From Actinomycetes bacterium (GTDB lineage Bacteria > Actinomycetota > Acidimicrobiia > Acidimicrobiales > RAAP-2): 35,041 nucleotides of DNA. This document shows, in pieces, positions 20,277 to 29,481 of the stretch (its first letter is position 1; each line of letters starts with the position of its first letter). The notes under the pieces are model-generated. The model searched no databases, was not told the DNA's origin, and saw only the letters and a program-made list of their open reading frames with translations. The stretch is from NCBI GenBank assembly GCA_021820665.1, contig JAKADK010000027.1, forward strand, positions 1-35,041, written 5' to 3'. The position numbers and the translations under genes were made by a program.

Positions 20277-22064
20277 ATGTCGCAAGGTGATCTCGGTGGT
20301 CCTCCGCGTGGCGGGGGTCGCCCACCGGGTGGCCGCCCGCCCGCCGCTCGCTGGGGCGGACCCCCCTCATCCGCACCTCGTCCGCGCGGCGCCCGCCCAC
20401 CGGCGGCCCGGCCGTCGGCGCTCGCCAACCGGGACGGGCTCCAGTCGCTCGGCGAGGAGATCTCGCGCTCCCAGCGCTCGAACCGCCGCCGGTCGAGCCG
20501 GCGCCGCCGCCGGGCCCGTCGCCTGCTCACCACCCTGGGCGTGGTGATCCTCCTCGTCGTCGGCACGGTCGTCGGCTACGGGTGGTACCTGAACCACCAG
20601 ATCCATCGGGTCGACGTGAAGAACCTGACGCCGGGTGCCACCACCGGGGCGGATGCCGGCACGGAGAACATCCTCATGATCGGGTCCACCTCCCGGTGCG
20701 CGCTCAAGGTCCAGAACCCGGCCTACGGGCTGTGCCAGAACGGTGTCAACGGCGTGAACAGCGACGTCATCATGATCCTCCACCTGAACCCGTCGAAGCG
20801 GACGGTCTCCATCCTCTCCATCCCCCGGGACCTCTTCCTGCCGAACACCCGGACGGGACCGGACGGCGCCTACAAGATCGACGCCGCCCTCTACCAGGGG
20901 CAGTCCCAGCTCATCAACGTCATCCGCGAGGACTTCGGCATCCCGATCCAGCACTCGGTCGAGCTGAACTTCGACACGTTCGCCAACGTGGTGAACGCCC
21001 TCGGTGGGATCAACATGTACTTCCCCATGCCGGTCTTCGACGCCTACTCCGGGCTGAACGTCCCGGCCCCGGGCTGCATCCACCTCGACGGCTATCGGGC
21101 CCTCCAGGTGGTGCGGGCCCGCCACCTCCAGTACAAGGGCCCGGGGGTGACCACGAACAACCACGCCTACTGGCCCTACGAGGTGAACAGCGACCTCGGC
21201 CGGATCAACCGTGACCACGAGTTCCTCCGGGTGCTCGCGGCCGAGGTGGCCAAGCGGGGTCTCGGGAACCCGATCACCGACGAGAAGTTGGTGGCGAGCG
21301 TGGCCCCGCAGCTCACGGTGGATGCCGGCTTCTCGGCTACCGACATGGTGCACCTGATCCTGGACTTCCACTCCGTGAACATCAACAAGGCGCCGGAGAC
21401 GACGCTCCCGGTTTCGGTGGGGCCCAACGTCTCCTACCAGTGGGACGGGAAGAACGAAGGGTACATCGAGTTCCCGGCGGCCGTGCCCGACCAGCAGGCC
21501 ATCGACACCTTCCTCCAGATCAGCCCGAACACCAACACGATGACCGGGGCGCCCCTGCCGGCGCCGAGCTCGGTGACCGTCTCGGTGCTGAACGGGTCCG
21601 GCGCCTACAACCAGGCTGCCAACACCGAGTCCGCGCTGGAAGCCCTCGGCTTCCGGGGCGTCGGGGTGGGGAACTCCACACCCGTCGCCACCCAGTCCGA
21701 GACGCTGGTCGAGTACGCCAGCCCGACCACGCTGGGGGCGGCCGAAACGGTGATGCACCAGCTGAGCGGCGCGGTCACCCTCGTCGAGGCGCCCACGGCG
21801 GACGGTGCCCAGGTGACGGTGGTCACCGGTACGCAGTTCGGCGTGAACGCGCCGTCATCGGCATCGAGCGGCACGTCATCGGCATCGAGCGGCACGGCCT
21901 CGGGATCGACCAGCACGGCCTCGGGATCGACCAGCACGTCAACGACACAGGGCTCCCCGGGGACGGCCGCCGCGGCCGCCGGGTTCCAGCCTCCCTCGCC
22001 CTCCAACCCGTCCCTCACCCCGTGGGACCCCCGGGCCTGCACTGCGTCGGGAGGCAAGGGCTGA
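20277..22064 (+). CDS. LCP (LytR-CpsA-Psr) family glycopolymer transferase, copy 1
   Basis: A 595-residue membrane-anchored protein: a Gly/Pro/Arg-rich cytoplasmic N-terminus (~1-85), one membrane helix (~88-105), the extracellular LCP domain (~125-385) and a LytR_C domain (~430-520). The LCP domain shows ENILMIGS, NSDVIMILH, SILSIPRDLF (catalytic Arg/Asp region), DFGIPIQH and INRDHEFLRVL. LCP enzymes move teichoic-acid or arabinogalactan-type polymers from lipid carrier to peptidoglycan. A four-unit 21-base repeat encodes the Ser/Gly/Thr linker near the end, and the C-terminal GFQPPSPSNPSLTPWDPRAC is shared with copy 2. ATG 20277 is preferred to GTG 20235 because of the -10 placed eight bases upstream. 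Confidence 0.93.
   Translation: MSQGDLGGPPRGGGRPPGGRPPAARWGGPPSSAPRPRGARPPAARPSALANRDGLQSLGEEISRSQRSNRRRSSRRRRRARRLLTTLGVVILLVVGTVVGYGWYLNHQIHRVDVKNLTPGATTGADAGTENILMIGSTSRCALKVQNPAYGLCQNGVNGVNSDVIMILHLNPSKRTVSILSIPRDLFLPNTRTGPDGAYKIDAALYQGQSQLINVIREDFGIPIQHSVELNFDTFANVVNALGGINMYFPMPVFDAYSGLNVPAPGCIHLDGYRALQVVRARHLQYKGPGVTTNNHAYWPYEVNSDLGRINRDHEFLRVLAAEVAKRGLGNPITDEKLVASVAPQLTVDAGFSATDMVHLILDFHSVNINKAPETTLPVSVGPNVSYQWDGKNEGYIEFPAAVPDQQAIDTFLQISPNTNTMTGAPLPAPSSVTVSVLNGSGAYNQAANTESALEALGFRGVGVGNSTPVATQSETLVEYASPTTLGAAETVMHQLSGAVTLVEAPTADGAQVTVVTGTQFGVNAPSSASSGTSSASSGTASGSTSTASGSTSTSTTQGSPGTAAAAAGFQPPSPSNPSLTPWDPRACTASGGKG
20958..21621. repeat. 664-bp segment identical to 22943-23606 (LCP genes)
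   Basis: Every base is the same in the second LCP gene at an offset of 1985. It covers the C-terminal two thirds of the LCP domain and the start of LytR_C. Flanking coding sequence differs even at silent sites. Confidence 0.9.
21855..21938. repeat. 21-bp tandem repeats (2+2 units) in LCP copy 1
   Basis: Two identical units starting TCATCGGCATCGAGC (21855, 21876) are followed by two identical units starting GCCTCGGGATCGACC (21897, 21918). They encode the SSASSGT and ASGSTST repeats. Copy 2 lacks them. Confidence 0.9.
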
Positions 22065-22112
22065 TCCTTCCGGGCCGGGATGACCCGACCCCTACCCGGA
22101 AAACGCGATTGC

Positions 22113-22118
22113 TAGCGT
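22113..22118 (+). promoter_or_regulatory. -10 element of second LCP gene (leaderless type)
   Basis: TAGCGT within TTGCTAGC, eight bases before the ATG and matching the promoter of copy 1; no Shine-Dalgarno sequence. Confidence 0.6.
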
Positions 22119-22126
22119 AATTTGTC

Positions 22127-24013
22127 ATGGCTCGCAGAACATCTCCGGGGCCTGCCGGCAGCTCTTCGGGTGACCTCCCCCGTGGCTCCGTCCCCAACGA
22201 GGAGGGCCTGGAGGCCCTAGCTCGGATGGTCGACGCAAGGGGCCGCGGCGCTCGCCCGACGTCCCGTGCGGAACGGGCACGGAGGGGCAGCACCGCCTCC
22301 CCTCCTCCAGCCGCCGGTGCCCACCCGGGTCCCAACGGTAGTGACAGGAACACCAGCGCCACTGGCGGGAACGGTACCCGCCCGGCCGCCAGCGGGAGTC
22401 CCGTGCGCCCGACCCCGGGCGGAGACGGCTCGGACGCGTCGGGAGCGGGGGTGTCCCGGTCGGAACGATCCCGCCGCAGGAAGCAGACCCGCCGCAGGAA
22501 GCGGACGAAACGGGTCGCCCTGTCTGTTGCCCTCGTGCTTCTCCTCGTCGTCGGTGGGGTGGCCGGCTACGGGTGGTACCTGAACCACCAGATCCACCGG
22601 GTCGACGTGAAGAACCTGACCGCCGGTGCCACCACCGGGGCGGACGCCGGCACGGAGAACATCCTCATGATCGGGTCCACCTCCCGGTGCGCGCTCAAGG
22701 TCCAGAACCCGGCCTACGGGCTGTGCCAGAACGGCGTCACCGGCGTGAACAGCGACGTCATCATGATCCTCCACGTGAACGGGGCAAAACATACCGTGTC
22801 GATACTGTCGATCCCCCGAGACCTCTTCGCCCCGAACGCCAGGACGACCGGAGCGTTCAAGATCGACGCCGCGCTCTACCAAGGGCCGAGCCAGCTGGTC
22901 AACGTCATCCAAGAGGACTTCGGCATCCCGATCCAGCACTACGTCGAGCTGAACTTCGACACGTTCGCCAACGTGGTGAACGCCCTCGGTGGGATCAACA
23001 TGTACTTCCCCATGCCGGTCTTCGACGCCTACTCCGGGCTGAACGTCCCGGCCCCGGGCTGCATCCACCTCGACGGCTATCGGGCCCTCCAGGTGGTGCG
23101 GGCCCGCCACCTCCAGTACAAGGGCCCGGGGGTGACCACGAACAACCACGCCTACTGGCCCTACGAGGTGAACAGCGACCTCGGCCGGATCAACCGTGAC
23201 CACGAGTTCCTCCGGGTGCTCGCGGCCGAGGTGGCCAAGCGGGGTCTCGGGAACCCGATCACCGACGAGAAGTTGGTGGCGAGCGTGGCCCCGCAGCTCA
23301 CGGTGGATGCCGGCTTCTCGGCTACCGACATGGTGCACCTGATCCTGGACTTCCACTCCGTGAACATCAACAAGGCGCCGGAGACGACGCTCCCGGTTTC
23401 GGTGGGGCCCAACGTCTCCTACCAGTGGGACGGGAAGAACGAAGGGTACATCGAGTTCCCGGCGGCCGTGCCCGACCAGCAGGCCATCGACACCTTCCTC
23501 CAGATCAGCCCGAACACCAACACGATGACCGGGGCGCCCCTGCCGGCGCCGAGCTCGGTGACCGTCTCGGTGCTGAACGGGTCCGGCGCCTACAACCAGG
23601 CTGCCACCACCGAGTCCGCCCTGGAAGCCCTCGGCTTCCAGGGCGTCGGGGTCGGCAGCACCCCGGTACTGGCCAGCCAGCTGGAGACCCTCGTCCAGTA
23701 CTCGTCGCCGAGCAACGAGGGCGCGGCGGAGGCCGTAGCCCATTCGATGTCCGGCGCGGTGATCCTCTCGCGGGGGCCCACCACGGATGGCGCCCAGGTG
23801 ACGGTCATCACCGGCACCCAGTTCGCCGTGAACCCGCCGGCATCGACCTCCACGTCCGCCGGCGCCTCCGGTGCGGCCGCAACCTCGAAGCCCGAGGGAT
23901 CCGCGGGCACGGCAGCGGCGGCCGCCGGGTTCCAGCCGCCGTCACCCTCCAATCCCTCGCTCACCCCATGGGACCCACGGGCGTGCCCGGCGTCAGGCGG
24001 CCGGGGAAGTTGA
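22127..24013 (+). CDS. LCP family glycopolymer transferase, copy 2
   Basis: A 628-residue paralogue of the preceding gene, 62 bases downstream. The N-terminal cytoplasmic part (~1-130) is unrelated in sequence to that of copy 1 (Arg/Gly/Ser-rich, ending in a basic SRRRKQTRRRKRTKRVAL stretch), and a membrane helix follows at ~138-156. The LCP and LytR_C domains are almost the same as in copy 1, including a 664-base identical block. Differences concentrate around SILSIPRDLFAPNARTTGAF and in the last third of LytR_C. Such an arrangement suggests two enzymes with different localisation tails but a homogenised catalytic core. Confidence 0.93.
   Translation: MARRTSPGPAGSSSGDLPRGSVPNEEGLEALARMVDARGRGARPTSRAERARRGSTASPPPAAGAHPGPNGSDRNTSATGGNGTRPAASGSPVRPTPGGDGSDASGAGVSRSERSRRRKQTRRRKRTKRVALSVALVLLLVVGGVAGYGWYLNHQIHRVDVKNLTAGATTGADAGTENILMIGSTSRCALKVQNPAYGLCQNGVTGVNSDVIMILHVNGAKHTVSILSIPRDLFAPNARTTGAFKIDAALYQGPSQLVNVIQEDFGIPIQHYVELNFDTFANVVNALGGINMYFPMPVFDAYSGLNVPAPGCIHLDGYRALQVVRARHLQYKGPGVTTNNHAYWPYEVNSDLGRINRDHEFLRVLAAEVAKRGLGNPITDEKLVASVAPQLTVDAGFSATDMVHLILDFHSVNINKAPETTLPVSVGPNVSYQWDGKNEGYIEFPAAVPDQQAIDTFLQISPNTNTMTGAPLPAPSSVTVSVLNGSGAYNQAATTESALEALGFQGVGVGSTPVLASQLETLVQYSSPSNEGAAEAVAHSMSGAVILSRGPTTDGAQVTVITGTQFAVNPPASTSTSAGASGAAATSKPEGSAGTAAAAAGFQPPSPSNPSLTPWDPRACPASGGRGS
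22943..23606. repeat. 664-bp segment identical to 20958-21621 (LCP genes)
   Basis: Partner of the repeat in LCP copy 1; direct orientation, offset 1985. Confidence 0.9.
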
Positions 24014-24164
24014 CCCGACCGATCGGGCCGGTCCGCCCGGACTGACCCAGGCCTCGATCGCAACTCCGGCAGGTCGATCCGCCGCCGGTGGGGGTCGCGC
24101 CCGTCGGGATCCTGCCGTCCCCGGGTACGCTTACCCCAGGCAGCGGATGGGGAGTGTTCGAGAG

Positions 24165-25253
24165 ATGCGGCATCGGAGCGGTGCCACTCGTGAAGACGAG
24201 GAGATCGGCCGGCCGGGTCCCCCGCGCTCGCCCGTCGAGATCGGTCAGGTGTTGCGCCGGGCGAGGGAGGAGCGCGGCCTGGACCTCCTGTCGGTGCACG
24301 ACCGGATCGGTCGGCCCATCACCCAGCTCGAGGCCTTGGAGCTCGGGTCCGTCTCCACCGTGCACGACCAGATCGCGCTCGTCTCCACCTTGCGGAACTA
24401 CGCCGCCTTCCTCGGCCTGGACGGAGATGGCCTGGCCCTGGCCCTGATCGACCAGTGGTCGCGCCCCGCCGGGGCGAGCCAGGGCCCGGGTCGGTCTTCC
24501 AGCCCGACGGGTGTCCCGGTCACGCAGGTGGCGGGTCCCGAGCACTTGCGGGCGTTCACCCAGACCGGTCGGGTGGACGCCGTGAGATCGCCGACCAGGG
24601 AGGCGGCACCGGCGTTCGCGGGCGCCTCTGCCACCGGCCCGGCCACGGGCGTGCTTCCGGCGGTGGGTCGCCACGATTCGTCGACGACCAAGCTCGTCCG
24701 GTCGGCCCGGCGGAGGCGCCGCGCGCCGCTTGCCCTGCGCTTGGTCACCTGGCTGGTGGCGGTGGCGGTGGTGGTCGGGATCGGCGGCCTCGCGGCGCAG
24801 CGTTGGAGACCGCAGTGGCTGGCACGCTTTCACCTCGAGCACGTCGTCTCCGCTGCGGCGCCCTCGACCGTGCCGTCGTCGTCGGTCCGATCGGCGGGCG
24901 GCCGTGCTCGTACCGTCCGTCCGGCGCCCCGCCCCGCCCTGTCGGTCGCTCCCGTGGTGCTCACCTCTTCGGGCCACACCGCCGCCACCTACTCGGTTGC
25001 CACCCACCGGTTCACGGTCACGCTCGCCACGTCTGCGCCGTGCTGGGTACAGGTGAGCAGCCCGGCGTCGGTCACCCCGGTGGCCGAGGGGGTCCAGCCT
25101 GCCGGGAAGACGACCCGCTATCCGGCGACGGGAACCATGACGGTGCAGGTCGGCGCATCGGGAGTGCTCGTCGGTATCGTCGTCGACGGGAGGACGCGGT
25201 TCACGGTCGCACCCCAGCAGGCTCCTTACACCTATACGTTCCGAGGCGCATGA
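24165..25253 (+). CDS. RodZ-like protein: N-terminal HTH, membrane helix, DUF4115-like outer domain
   Basis: A 362-residue protein. A RodZ-type helix-turn-helix (SPVEIGQVLRRAREERGLDL, then RIGRPITQLEALELG) occupies ~20-90, a linker leads to a basic stretch (RSARRRRRAPLALR) and one membrane helix (~191-210). An extracellular beta-rich domain with APCWVQVSS resembles the RodZ C-terminal domain (DUF4115). RodZ links MreB to the elongation machinery in rods; actinobacterial homologues also occur without MreB. ATG 24165 has GGGGAG nine bases upstream; ATG 24147 is the alternative. It follows the LCP genes on the same strand after ~150 bases. Confidence 0.85.
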   Translation: MRHRSGATREDEEIGRPGPPRSPVEIGQVLRRAREERGLDLLSVHDRIGRPITQLEALELGSVSTVHDQIALVSTLRNYAAFLGLDGDGLALALIDQWSRPAGASQGPGRSSSPTGVPVTQVAGPEHLRAFTQTGRVDAVRSPTREAAPAFAGASATGPATGVLPAVGRHDSSTTKLVRSARRRRRAPLALRLVTWLVAVAVVVGIGGLAAQRWRPQWLARFHLEHVVSAAAPSTVPSSSVRSAGGRARTVRPAPRPALSVAPVVLTSSGHTAATYSVATHRFTVTLATSAPCWVQVSSPASVTPVAEGVQPAGKTTRYPATGTMTVQVGASGVLVGIVVDGRTRFTVAPQQAPYTYTFRGA

Positions 25254-25287
25254 CGGGCTGGCGCCGCTCGGGCCGTCGGGGCGGAGC

Positions 25288-25992
25288 TCATGCCGTTGCC
25301 GGTTTCGTGCCGGCCACCACCGCCGCCTCGGCCACCACCGGGACGCCCGTGACCTCCACCAGGCCGTGTGACTGGAGGATCGACTCCCATCTGGACATGG
25401 CGATGGGCCGCTCCTGTACCCGCCACAGGTAGCGCCAGAGGTTCTTCGCGATCCGCCACCACCCGCCCGGGCCGCGCCGGGCCAGCGCACTCATCTTCGA
25501 TGCCGCGATGTTCCAGTCCCGGGCGTCTCCACCCCTCCCGAACATCATGTCCCCGATCACCAACCGGCCCCCGGGCCGCAACCAGGTGACAGCGTGCTCC
25601 ACGAGCACGCTCTTGTCCCGATCGGCGAGATGGTGCAGCGAGTAGTTGGACACCACCAGGTCGACGCTCCCTGGGTCGAGATGGAGCTTCTCGATCGGGG
25701 CAACCCGGGCATCGACGTTGCCCAGGCCCCTCTCCTGGGCGTTCGACCGGAGCAGCTCGATCATCGCCGGGCTGATGTCCACGGCGATCACCCGGTCCAC
25801 CAGTTTCGCGAGGGGGAACGTCACCTGCCCCGTGCCGCACCCGAGGTCGACGGCCACGTCGGTCGGCGCCGGTCGAGCGTGGTCGATCACGGTCTCGATG
25901 ACCCGGTCGAGGCCGGTGACGGAACCGTGGTCCCAGCTCACCGCCCTTTTCGACCACACCCGACGCTGGCGCTCCAGGCCGAGAGCGCTCAT
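25288..25992 (-). CDS. class I SAM-dependent methyltransferase
   Basis: A 234-residue cytoplasmic methyltransferase of the UbiE/type 11 kind. Motif I is VAVDLGCGTGQVTF, the acidic loop is VIAVDISPAM, and motif IV is VDLVVSNYSLHHLAD, followed by WLRPGGRLVIGDMMFG. The substrate is not identifiable. The C-terminal third (GGWWRIAKNLWRYLWR, RPIAMSRWESILQSHGLVEV) is typical of small-molecule methyltransferases in actinobacteria. ATG 25992 gives the usual length; the open frame extends upstream to 26256 but that part overlaps the end of the SGNH gene region and has no family similarity. No Shine-Dalgarno sequence is visible. Confidence 0.88.
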   Translation of the reverse strand: MSALGLERQRRVWSKRAVSWDHGSVTGLDRVIETVIDHARPAPTDVAVDLGCGTGQVTFPLAKLVDRVIAVDISPAMIELLRSNAQERGLGNVDARVAPIEKLHLDPGSVDLVVSNYSLHHLADRDKSVLVEHAVTWLRPGGRLVIGDMMFGRGGDARDWNIAASKMSALARRGPGGWWRIAKNLWRYLWRVQERPIAMSRWESILQSHGLVEVTGVPVVAEAAVVAGTKPATA

Positions 25993-26102
25993 GAGGTGAC
26001 CGCCGATCGCGCCCAGGGGGGCGGGGACGAACTCCGGTTCCGGCTCGGTTCCATCCCGACAGTATTGCCCATCGAGCCTGCCACGAACGGACGCCCCGTC
26101 GG

Positions 26103-27929
26103 CTAGCGGCGGCCCGCGGGCCGGCCGGCGGACAGGCGGTCGAGTCGGGCCGTGACGAGCTTCCGTCGCCGAGCTCGCCGCCGGAGAGCGATGATCCTGA
26201 GCGTGGCCGCCGTGAGCGCGACGAGCACGGCCACGCCCACCAGCACGAAGGGCCACAATGGCGTGCCAGTCGGCCGTCGTGGCACGTGCCGGTGCGGGGG
26301 TCGGCGGGAGGGCGCCGTCGTCTGGGGGGGAACCGTGGTGGTACTGGCCGGGGTGCTGCCCGCCGCCAGCGCCGCCGCAGCCTGTTCGGCCGCGGGACAG
26401 CCCGGTGTCGGTACCGCGTGGACGACCTGCGGGAGCTGTGGCGCCTCTCCGATCCCGAACACCGAGGTGGGGATGGCGTCGGCCATGGCCGTCTGGCCGG
26501 CGGTGTCGGGGTGGAGGTTGTCGTCGGTGAAGTAGGGCGGGAAGGGGACGGTGGGCTGGCAGCTGCCGTTGTAGACGTCGCCCATGACGGCGGCCAGGTT
26601 GAACACACCGTTGAAACCGTTGCCCGGTGTCAGGATCCAGGCGTTGACCGCCTCCAACGTGGCCTGGTCCGCCGGGGTCCAGGTCTCAGCCAGGCCCGAG
26701 CTCGCCGAGGAGGACAGGCGCGGGAGCAGTGTCACGCCGAAGATCTGCATGCCGGCGGCGTGGACGGATGCGATCACCGACTGCATGGCGGCGATGATGA
26801 GAGGCGCGGTGCCGGCCACCCCCGGGGGGTTGTGCTCCTTCGGGTTGCCGCCGCCACCGAACCAGATGTCGTTGGTCCCGAGGAAGAGAATGACGTCTTT
26901 CACACCAGGGAGGTCGAGGGCGTCGTAGGGGAGGCGGACCACGCCAGGCTGCCCTCCGGAGACGTACTGGAAGGTCTTCACGTTGGCGGGGAAGAGCGTG
27001 AGCGTGTTCCCGGCGATACCTTCGTTGGCCACCGACATCTGTTCGGATGGGGGGAGCCCGTCGATGCGGGACTGGAGGAGGCCAGGCCATCCGACCCCGT
27101 CGTTGTTGAACCCCTCGGTGATCGAGTCCCCGAAGGCAACCACGGTGCCCTGGGCCACCGCCCCCGAGACCGACACGGCCGACAGCCACCTCATCTGCCA
27201 GCTGGCCCCTGCCACGAGGGAGAACCCTGCCGCCGAGGTGCTCTCGGTGCGGTTCCCTCCGAAGTCCGGGGTGGTGTAGGAGTCGGTCCGGCCCTGGCAG
27301 CAATAGTGCACGCTGACCGGCTGGTAGCTTCCGGGCGGGACCCAGATGCTCACCGCCAGGGACTCGCCGGCGGTGACGGTCATGGCCACCGGGAGGCTGG
27401 TCACTCGGCCGTGGGCGGGGATCGTCACCGTGGTCGCTCCGCCGGCGAAGGTCACCGGGACGATGGTCCCGGGCACGACGGTGGGTCCCGAGGCGGCCTG
27501 CCCGACCGTGACGGCCCCAAACGTGAGGGGCGTGTTCCCCCACTGGTTCGACAGCTGCAGCTCGATCGAGGTGCCCGCCACCGCCACCTGGGCGATGTCC
27601 CGGGCGGTGGCGTCGTCGGCGGTGCCGAGCAGCAGGTCCATCGGCGACGTCCACGTGGTCTGCCAGGTCGGGGGCGTCGACGTGGCCGCCACCGTCGACG
27701 GCGCTCCTGGACGGAGAGCGGGACCGGCATGCGCCGGTCGATCCCAGGCGTGGGCCGCCGCCGGCATCGAGAACCCGAGGACGGTGGTGACGACGACGAG
27801 CACCACCGCCATCGCCCATGCCGCCCGGGCGCGCCGATGACGTGAGGGGAGCCGTCGCAGGCTGGCGGCGCCAGGGTCCGAAGACAGCGGTATCGGGCAG
27901 GGCAAGGGTGGTCGGCGGCTCACGGTCAT
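26103..27929 (-). CDS. secreted, membrane-anchored SGNH/GDSL hydrolase
   Basis: A 608-residue protein. A long basic N-terminus and hydrophobic core (WAMAVVLVVVTTVLGFSMPAAAHA) form a signal peptide. A beta-rich domain (~85-265) is followed by the SGNH esterase domain (~270-500): VVAFGDSITEG (nucleophile Ser), NEGIAGN, LFLGTNDIW and TDDNLHPDTAG with the catalytic Asp/His. A Pro/Thr/Ser linker and a C-terminal membrane helix (LWPFVLVGVAVLVALTAATL) with a basic tail keep it on the outer face. Related two-domain proteins act on acylated sugars or lipids. The TAACAT hexamer 12 bases upstream of ATG 27929 is a possible -10. Confidence 0.9.
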   Translation of the reverse strand: MTVSRRPPLPCPIPLSSDPGAASLRRLPSRHRRARAAWAMAVVLVVVTTVLGFSMPAAAHAWDRPAHAGPALRPGAPSTVAATSTPPTWQTTWTSPMDLLLGTADDATARDIAQVAVAGTSIELQLSNQWGNTPLTFGAVTVGQAASGPTVVPGTIVPVTFAGGATTVTIPAHGRVTSLPVAMTVTAGESLAVSIWVPPGSYQPVSVHYCCQGRTDSYTTPDFGGNRTESTSAAGFSLVAGASWQMRWLSAVSVSGAVAQGTVVAFGDSITEGFNNDGVGWPGLLQSRIDGLPPSEQMSVANEGIAGNTLTLFPANVKTFQYVSGGQPGVVRLPYDALDLPGVKDVILFLGTNDIWFGGGGNPKEHNPPGVAGTAPLIIAAMQSVIASVHAAGMQIFGVTLLPRLSSSASSGLAETWTPADQATLEAVNAWILTPGNGFNGVFNLAAVMGDVYNGSCQPTVPFPPYFTDDNLHPDTAGQTAMADAIPTSVFGIGEAPQLPQVVHAVPTPGCPAAEQAAAALAAGSTPASTTTVPPQTTAPSRRPPHRHVPRRPTGTPLWPFVLVGVAVLVALTAATLRIIALRRRARRRKLVTARLDRLSAGRPAGRR

Positions 27930-28097
27930 CTACCGGGGCGCATGTTAGGCGGTCCGATCCCGCGGGCCCGCACCGGTCCTGGTTGCCGTGGCAGGGCGGC
28001 CTCGGTGGTCGCGGGTGGGCGCATCACCGGAGCCACGTGCGTCGCCGTCGGTCCGCCTCCCGCCGTTTGGGTCTCTGTTCACCCGGCCCGACGGGGG

Positions 28098-29267
28098 TCA
28101 GGGTCGCGGGCGTGCGGCCGGCGCCGCACGCGGGACACGCACGGCCGTGGGTGGACGGGTCCACGTGGTCGACACGCGTAGCCCGAGCACGCCCAAACCC
28201 AGGCCCGCCAGCAAGCTTGCCGCGACGAGACCTCGCCGGACGCGAGCTGGGCGCCGGGCCTTCCGCTCGCCGTGCGCGTCCCGGGAGTCGGACGCGGCCA
28301 GGCGAACGGCCCGGAGGAAATGGGCGCCCACGTGGAGGACGACGAAGATGAACCAGGCGACGAAGGTCAGCTGGTGGATCCGGAACAGCGTCCCGATATG
28401 CCGCCCGCTGAGCCAGAGCGCCACGCCGGAGACCATCAAGATGACGGTCGAGATCATCACGAGTGGCCCGAGTACCCGGAGGAAGGGGTGGGGGGGCCCC
28501 GCCCGTCGGAACCGAGGATCACCCAGGTAGTACCGGGAGAATTTCCACAGGGTCGACCCCATCTTCACCAGGATCGGGGGGATCAACGCGAGCCCGATCA
28601 CGATGTGCCACGAGACCAGCCTGGTGATCAGTGGAATGGTCAGGCCTTCGGCGAAGAAAAGGATGGCGAGCACGAGGCCCGTGGTACCGGTGAGACGGGC
28701 GTTGGCTTCGACGCTCGGGTCTCGCCCGCCTGGCGGTTCCCAGACGCCGATGATCCGGGCTGCCTGACGAGCCAGCGGCGGAAGCTCGGGATCGGCGGCG
28801 CTCGGATCGAGCACGCTCCCGGGTGGAACCGGTGATCCGAGGCCGGCGCGAGGACGGCTCGGGGGCGGGCGGAGCCCCCCGTCGATCCGGGTGCCCACCG
28901 GCTGCAGCCCGACGCCGGCATTCCGTCGAGGGATGCTTCCCAGGGCTGCGGCTCCTGAGGCCCGGGGCACGGGCGCCCTGGGAACCCAGGGCGCGGGATC
29001 CCGCCGGTGGGCGTTGCCAGCCGCCGAGCCGAGGTTCGCGTCACGGTCGAGATCGTGACCACGCCGGCTCGCCGACGTGTCCCGTGGGACCTGGCCTCGT
29101 TGCACCGACCGGATCTCGCGTTCCTGGGTCGTCATCGCAGAGAGGGCACGCATGGCACTGCCGTACCGGTCGATCGAGTGCCTGGCATCGCGCGTGGGGC
29201 TGCGGAAGGCGATCGCCAGGGCGAACGCCACGACGACGACCACTACCAGCGCCAGGACTACGATCAC
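28098..29267 (-). CDS. membrane protein with cytochrome b561-like domain and unusual N-terminal extension
   Basis: A 389-residue protein. Residues 1-22 are a hydrophobic helix followed by FRSPTRDARHSIDRYGSAMR, a pattern of small actinobacterial membrane proteins. A long low-complexity linker follows (~60-185). The C-terminal half has four or five helices with histidines placed like haem ligands of b561-type cytochromes: SWHIVIG, IHQLTF and VLHVGAHFLRA. That domain would carry electrons across or along the membrane. GTG 29267 has GGAAAGG nine bases upstream. The two halves look like separate proteins elsewhere, so this may be a fusion; a sequencing frameshift is less likely because the linker stays in frame. 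Confidence 0.75.
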   Translation of the reverse strand: MIVVLALVVVVVVAFALAIAFRSPTRDARHSIDRYGSAMRALSAMTTQEREIRSVQRGQVPRDTSASRRGHDLDRDANLGSAAGNAHRRDPAPWVPRAPVPRASGAAALGSIPRRNAGVGLQPVGTRIDGGLRPPPSRPRAGLGSPVPPGSVLDPSAADPELPPLARQAARIIGVWEPPGGRDPSVEANARLTGTTGLVLAILFFAEGLTIPLITRLVSWHIVIGLALIPPILVKMGSTLWKFSRYYLGDPRFRRAGPPHPFLRVLGPLVMISTVILMVSGVALWLSGRHIGTLFRIHQLTFVAWFIFVVLHVGAHFLRAVRLAASDSRDAHGERKARRPARVRRGLVAASLLAGLGLGVLGLRVSTTWTRPPTAVRVPRAAPAARPRP

Positions 29268-29481
29268 GTTGAGTTGCCTTTCCAGGGGTAGGCCCGGTTG
29301 GCCACGCCATCAACGCCGGCTGCTGGGCCGGCCGGCCCCGGGTGAGACGGGACCACCATTCCATCATCGATCGCGCCGAAAGAGGTGTCGGCCGGGTACA
29401 CGCCGCCCGTGCCTCGCAGGGGTGGTGGACCGGCCCGTCCGGCGCCCGGCGTCCGCTGGAGAGCTGCTCCGGCTGTGTCCT

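Noticed and set aside
26286-27845. A 519-codon plus-strand open frame
   Set aside because: Antisense to the SGNH hydrolase, which has signal peptide, GDSIT, GTND and DNLHP motifs.
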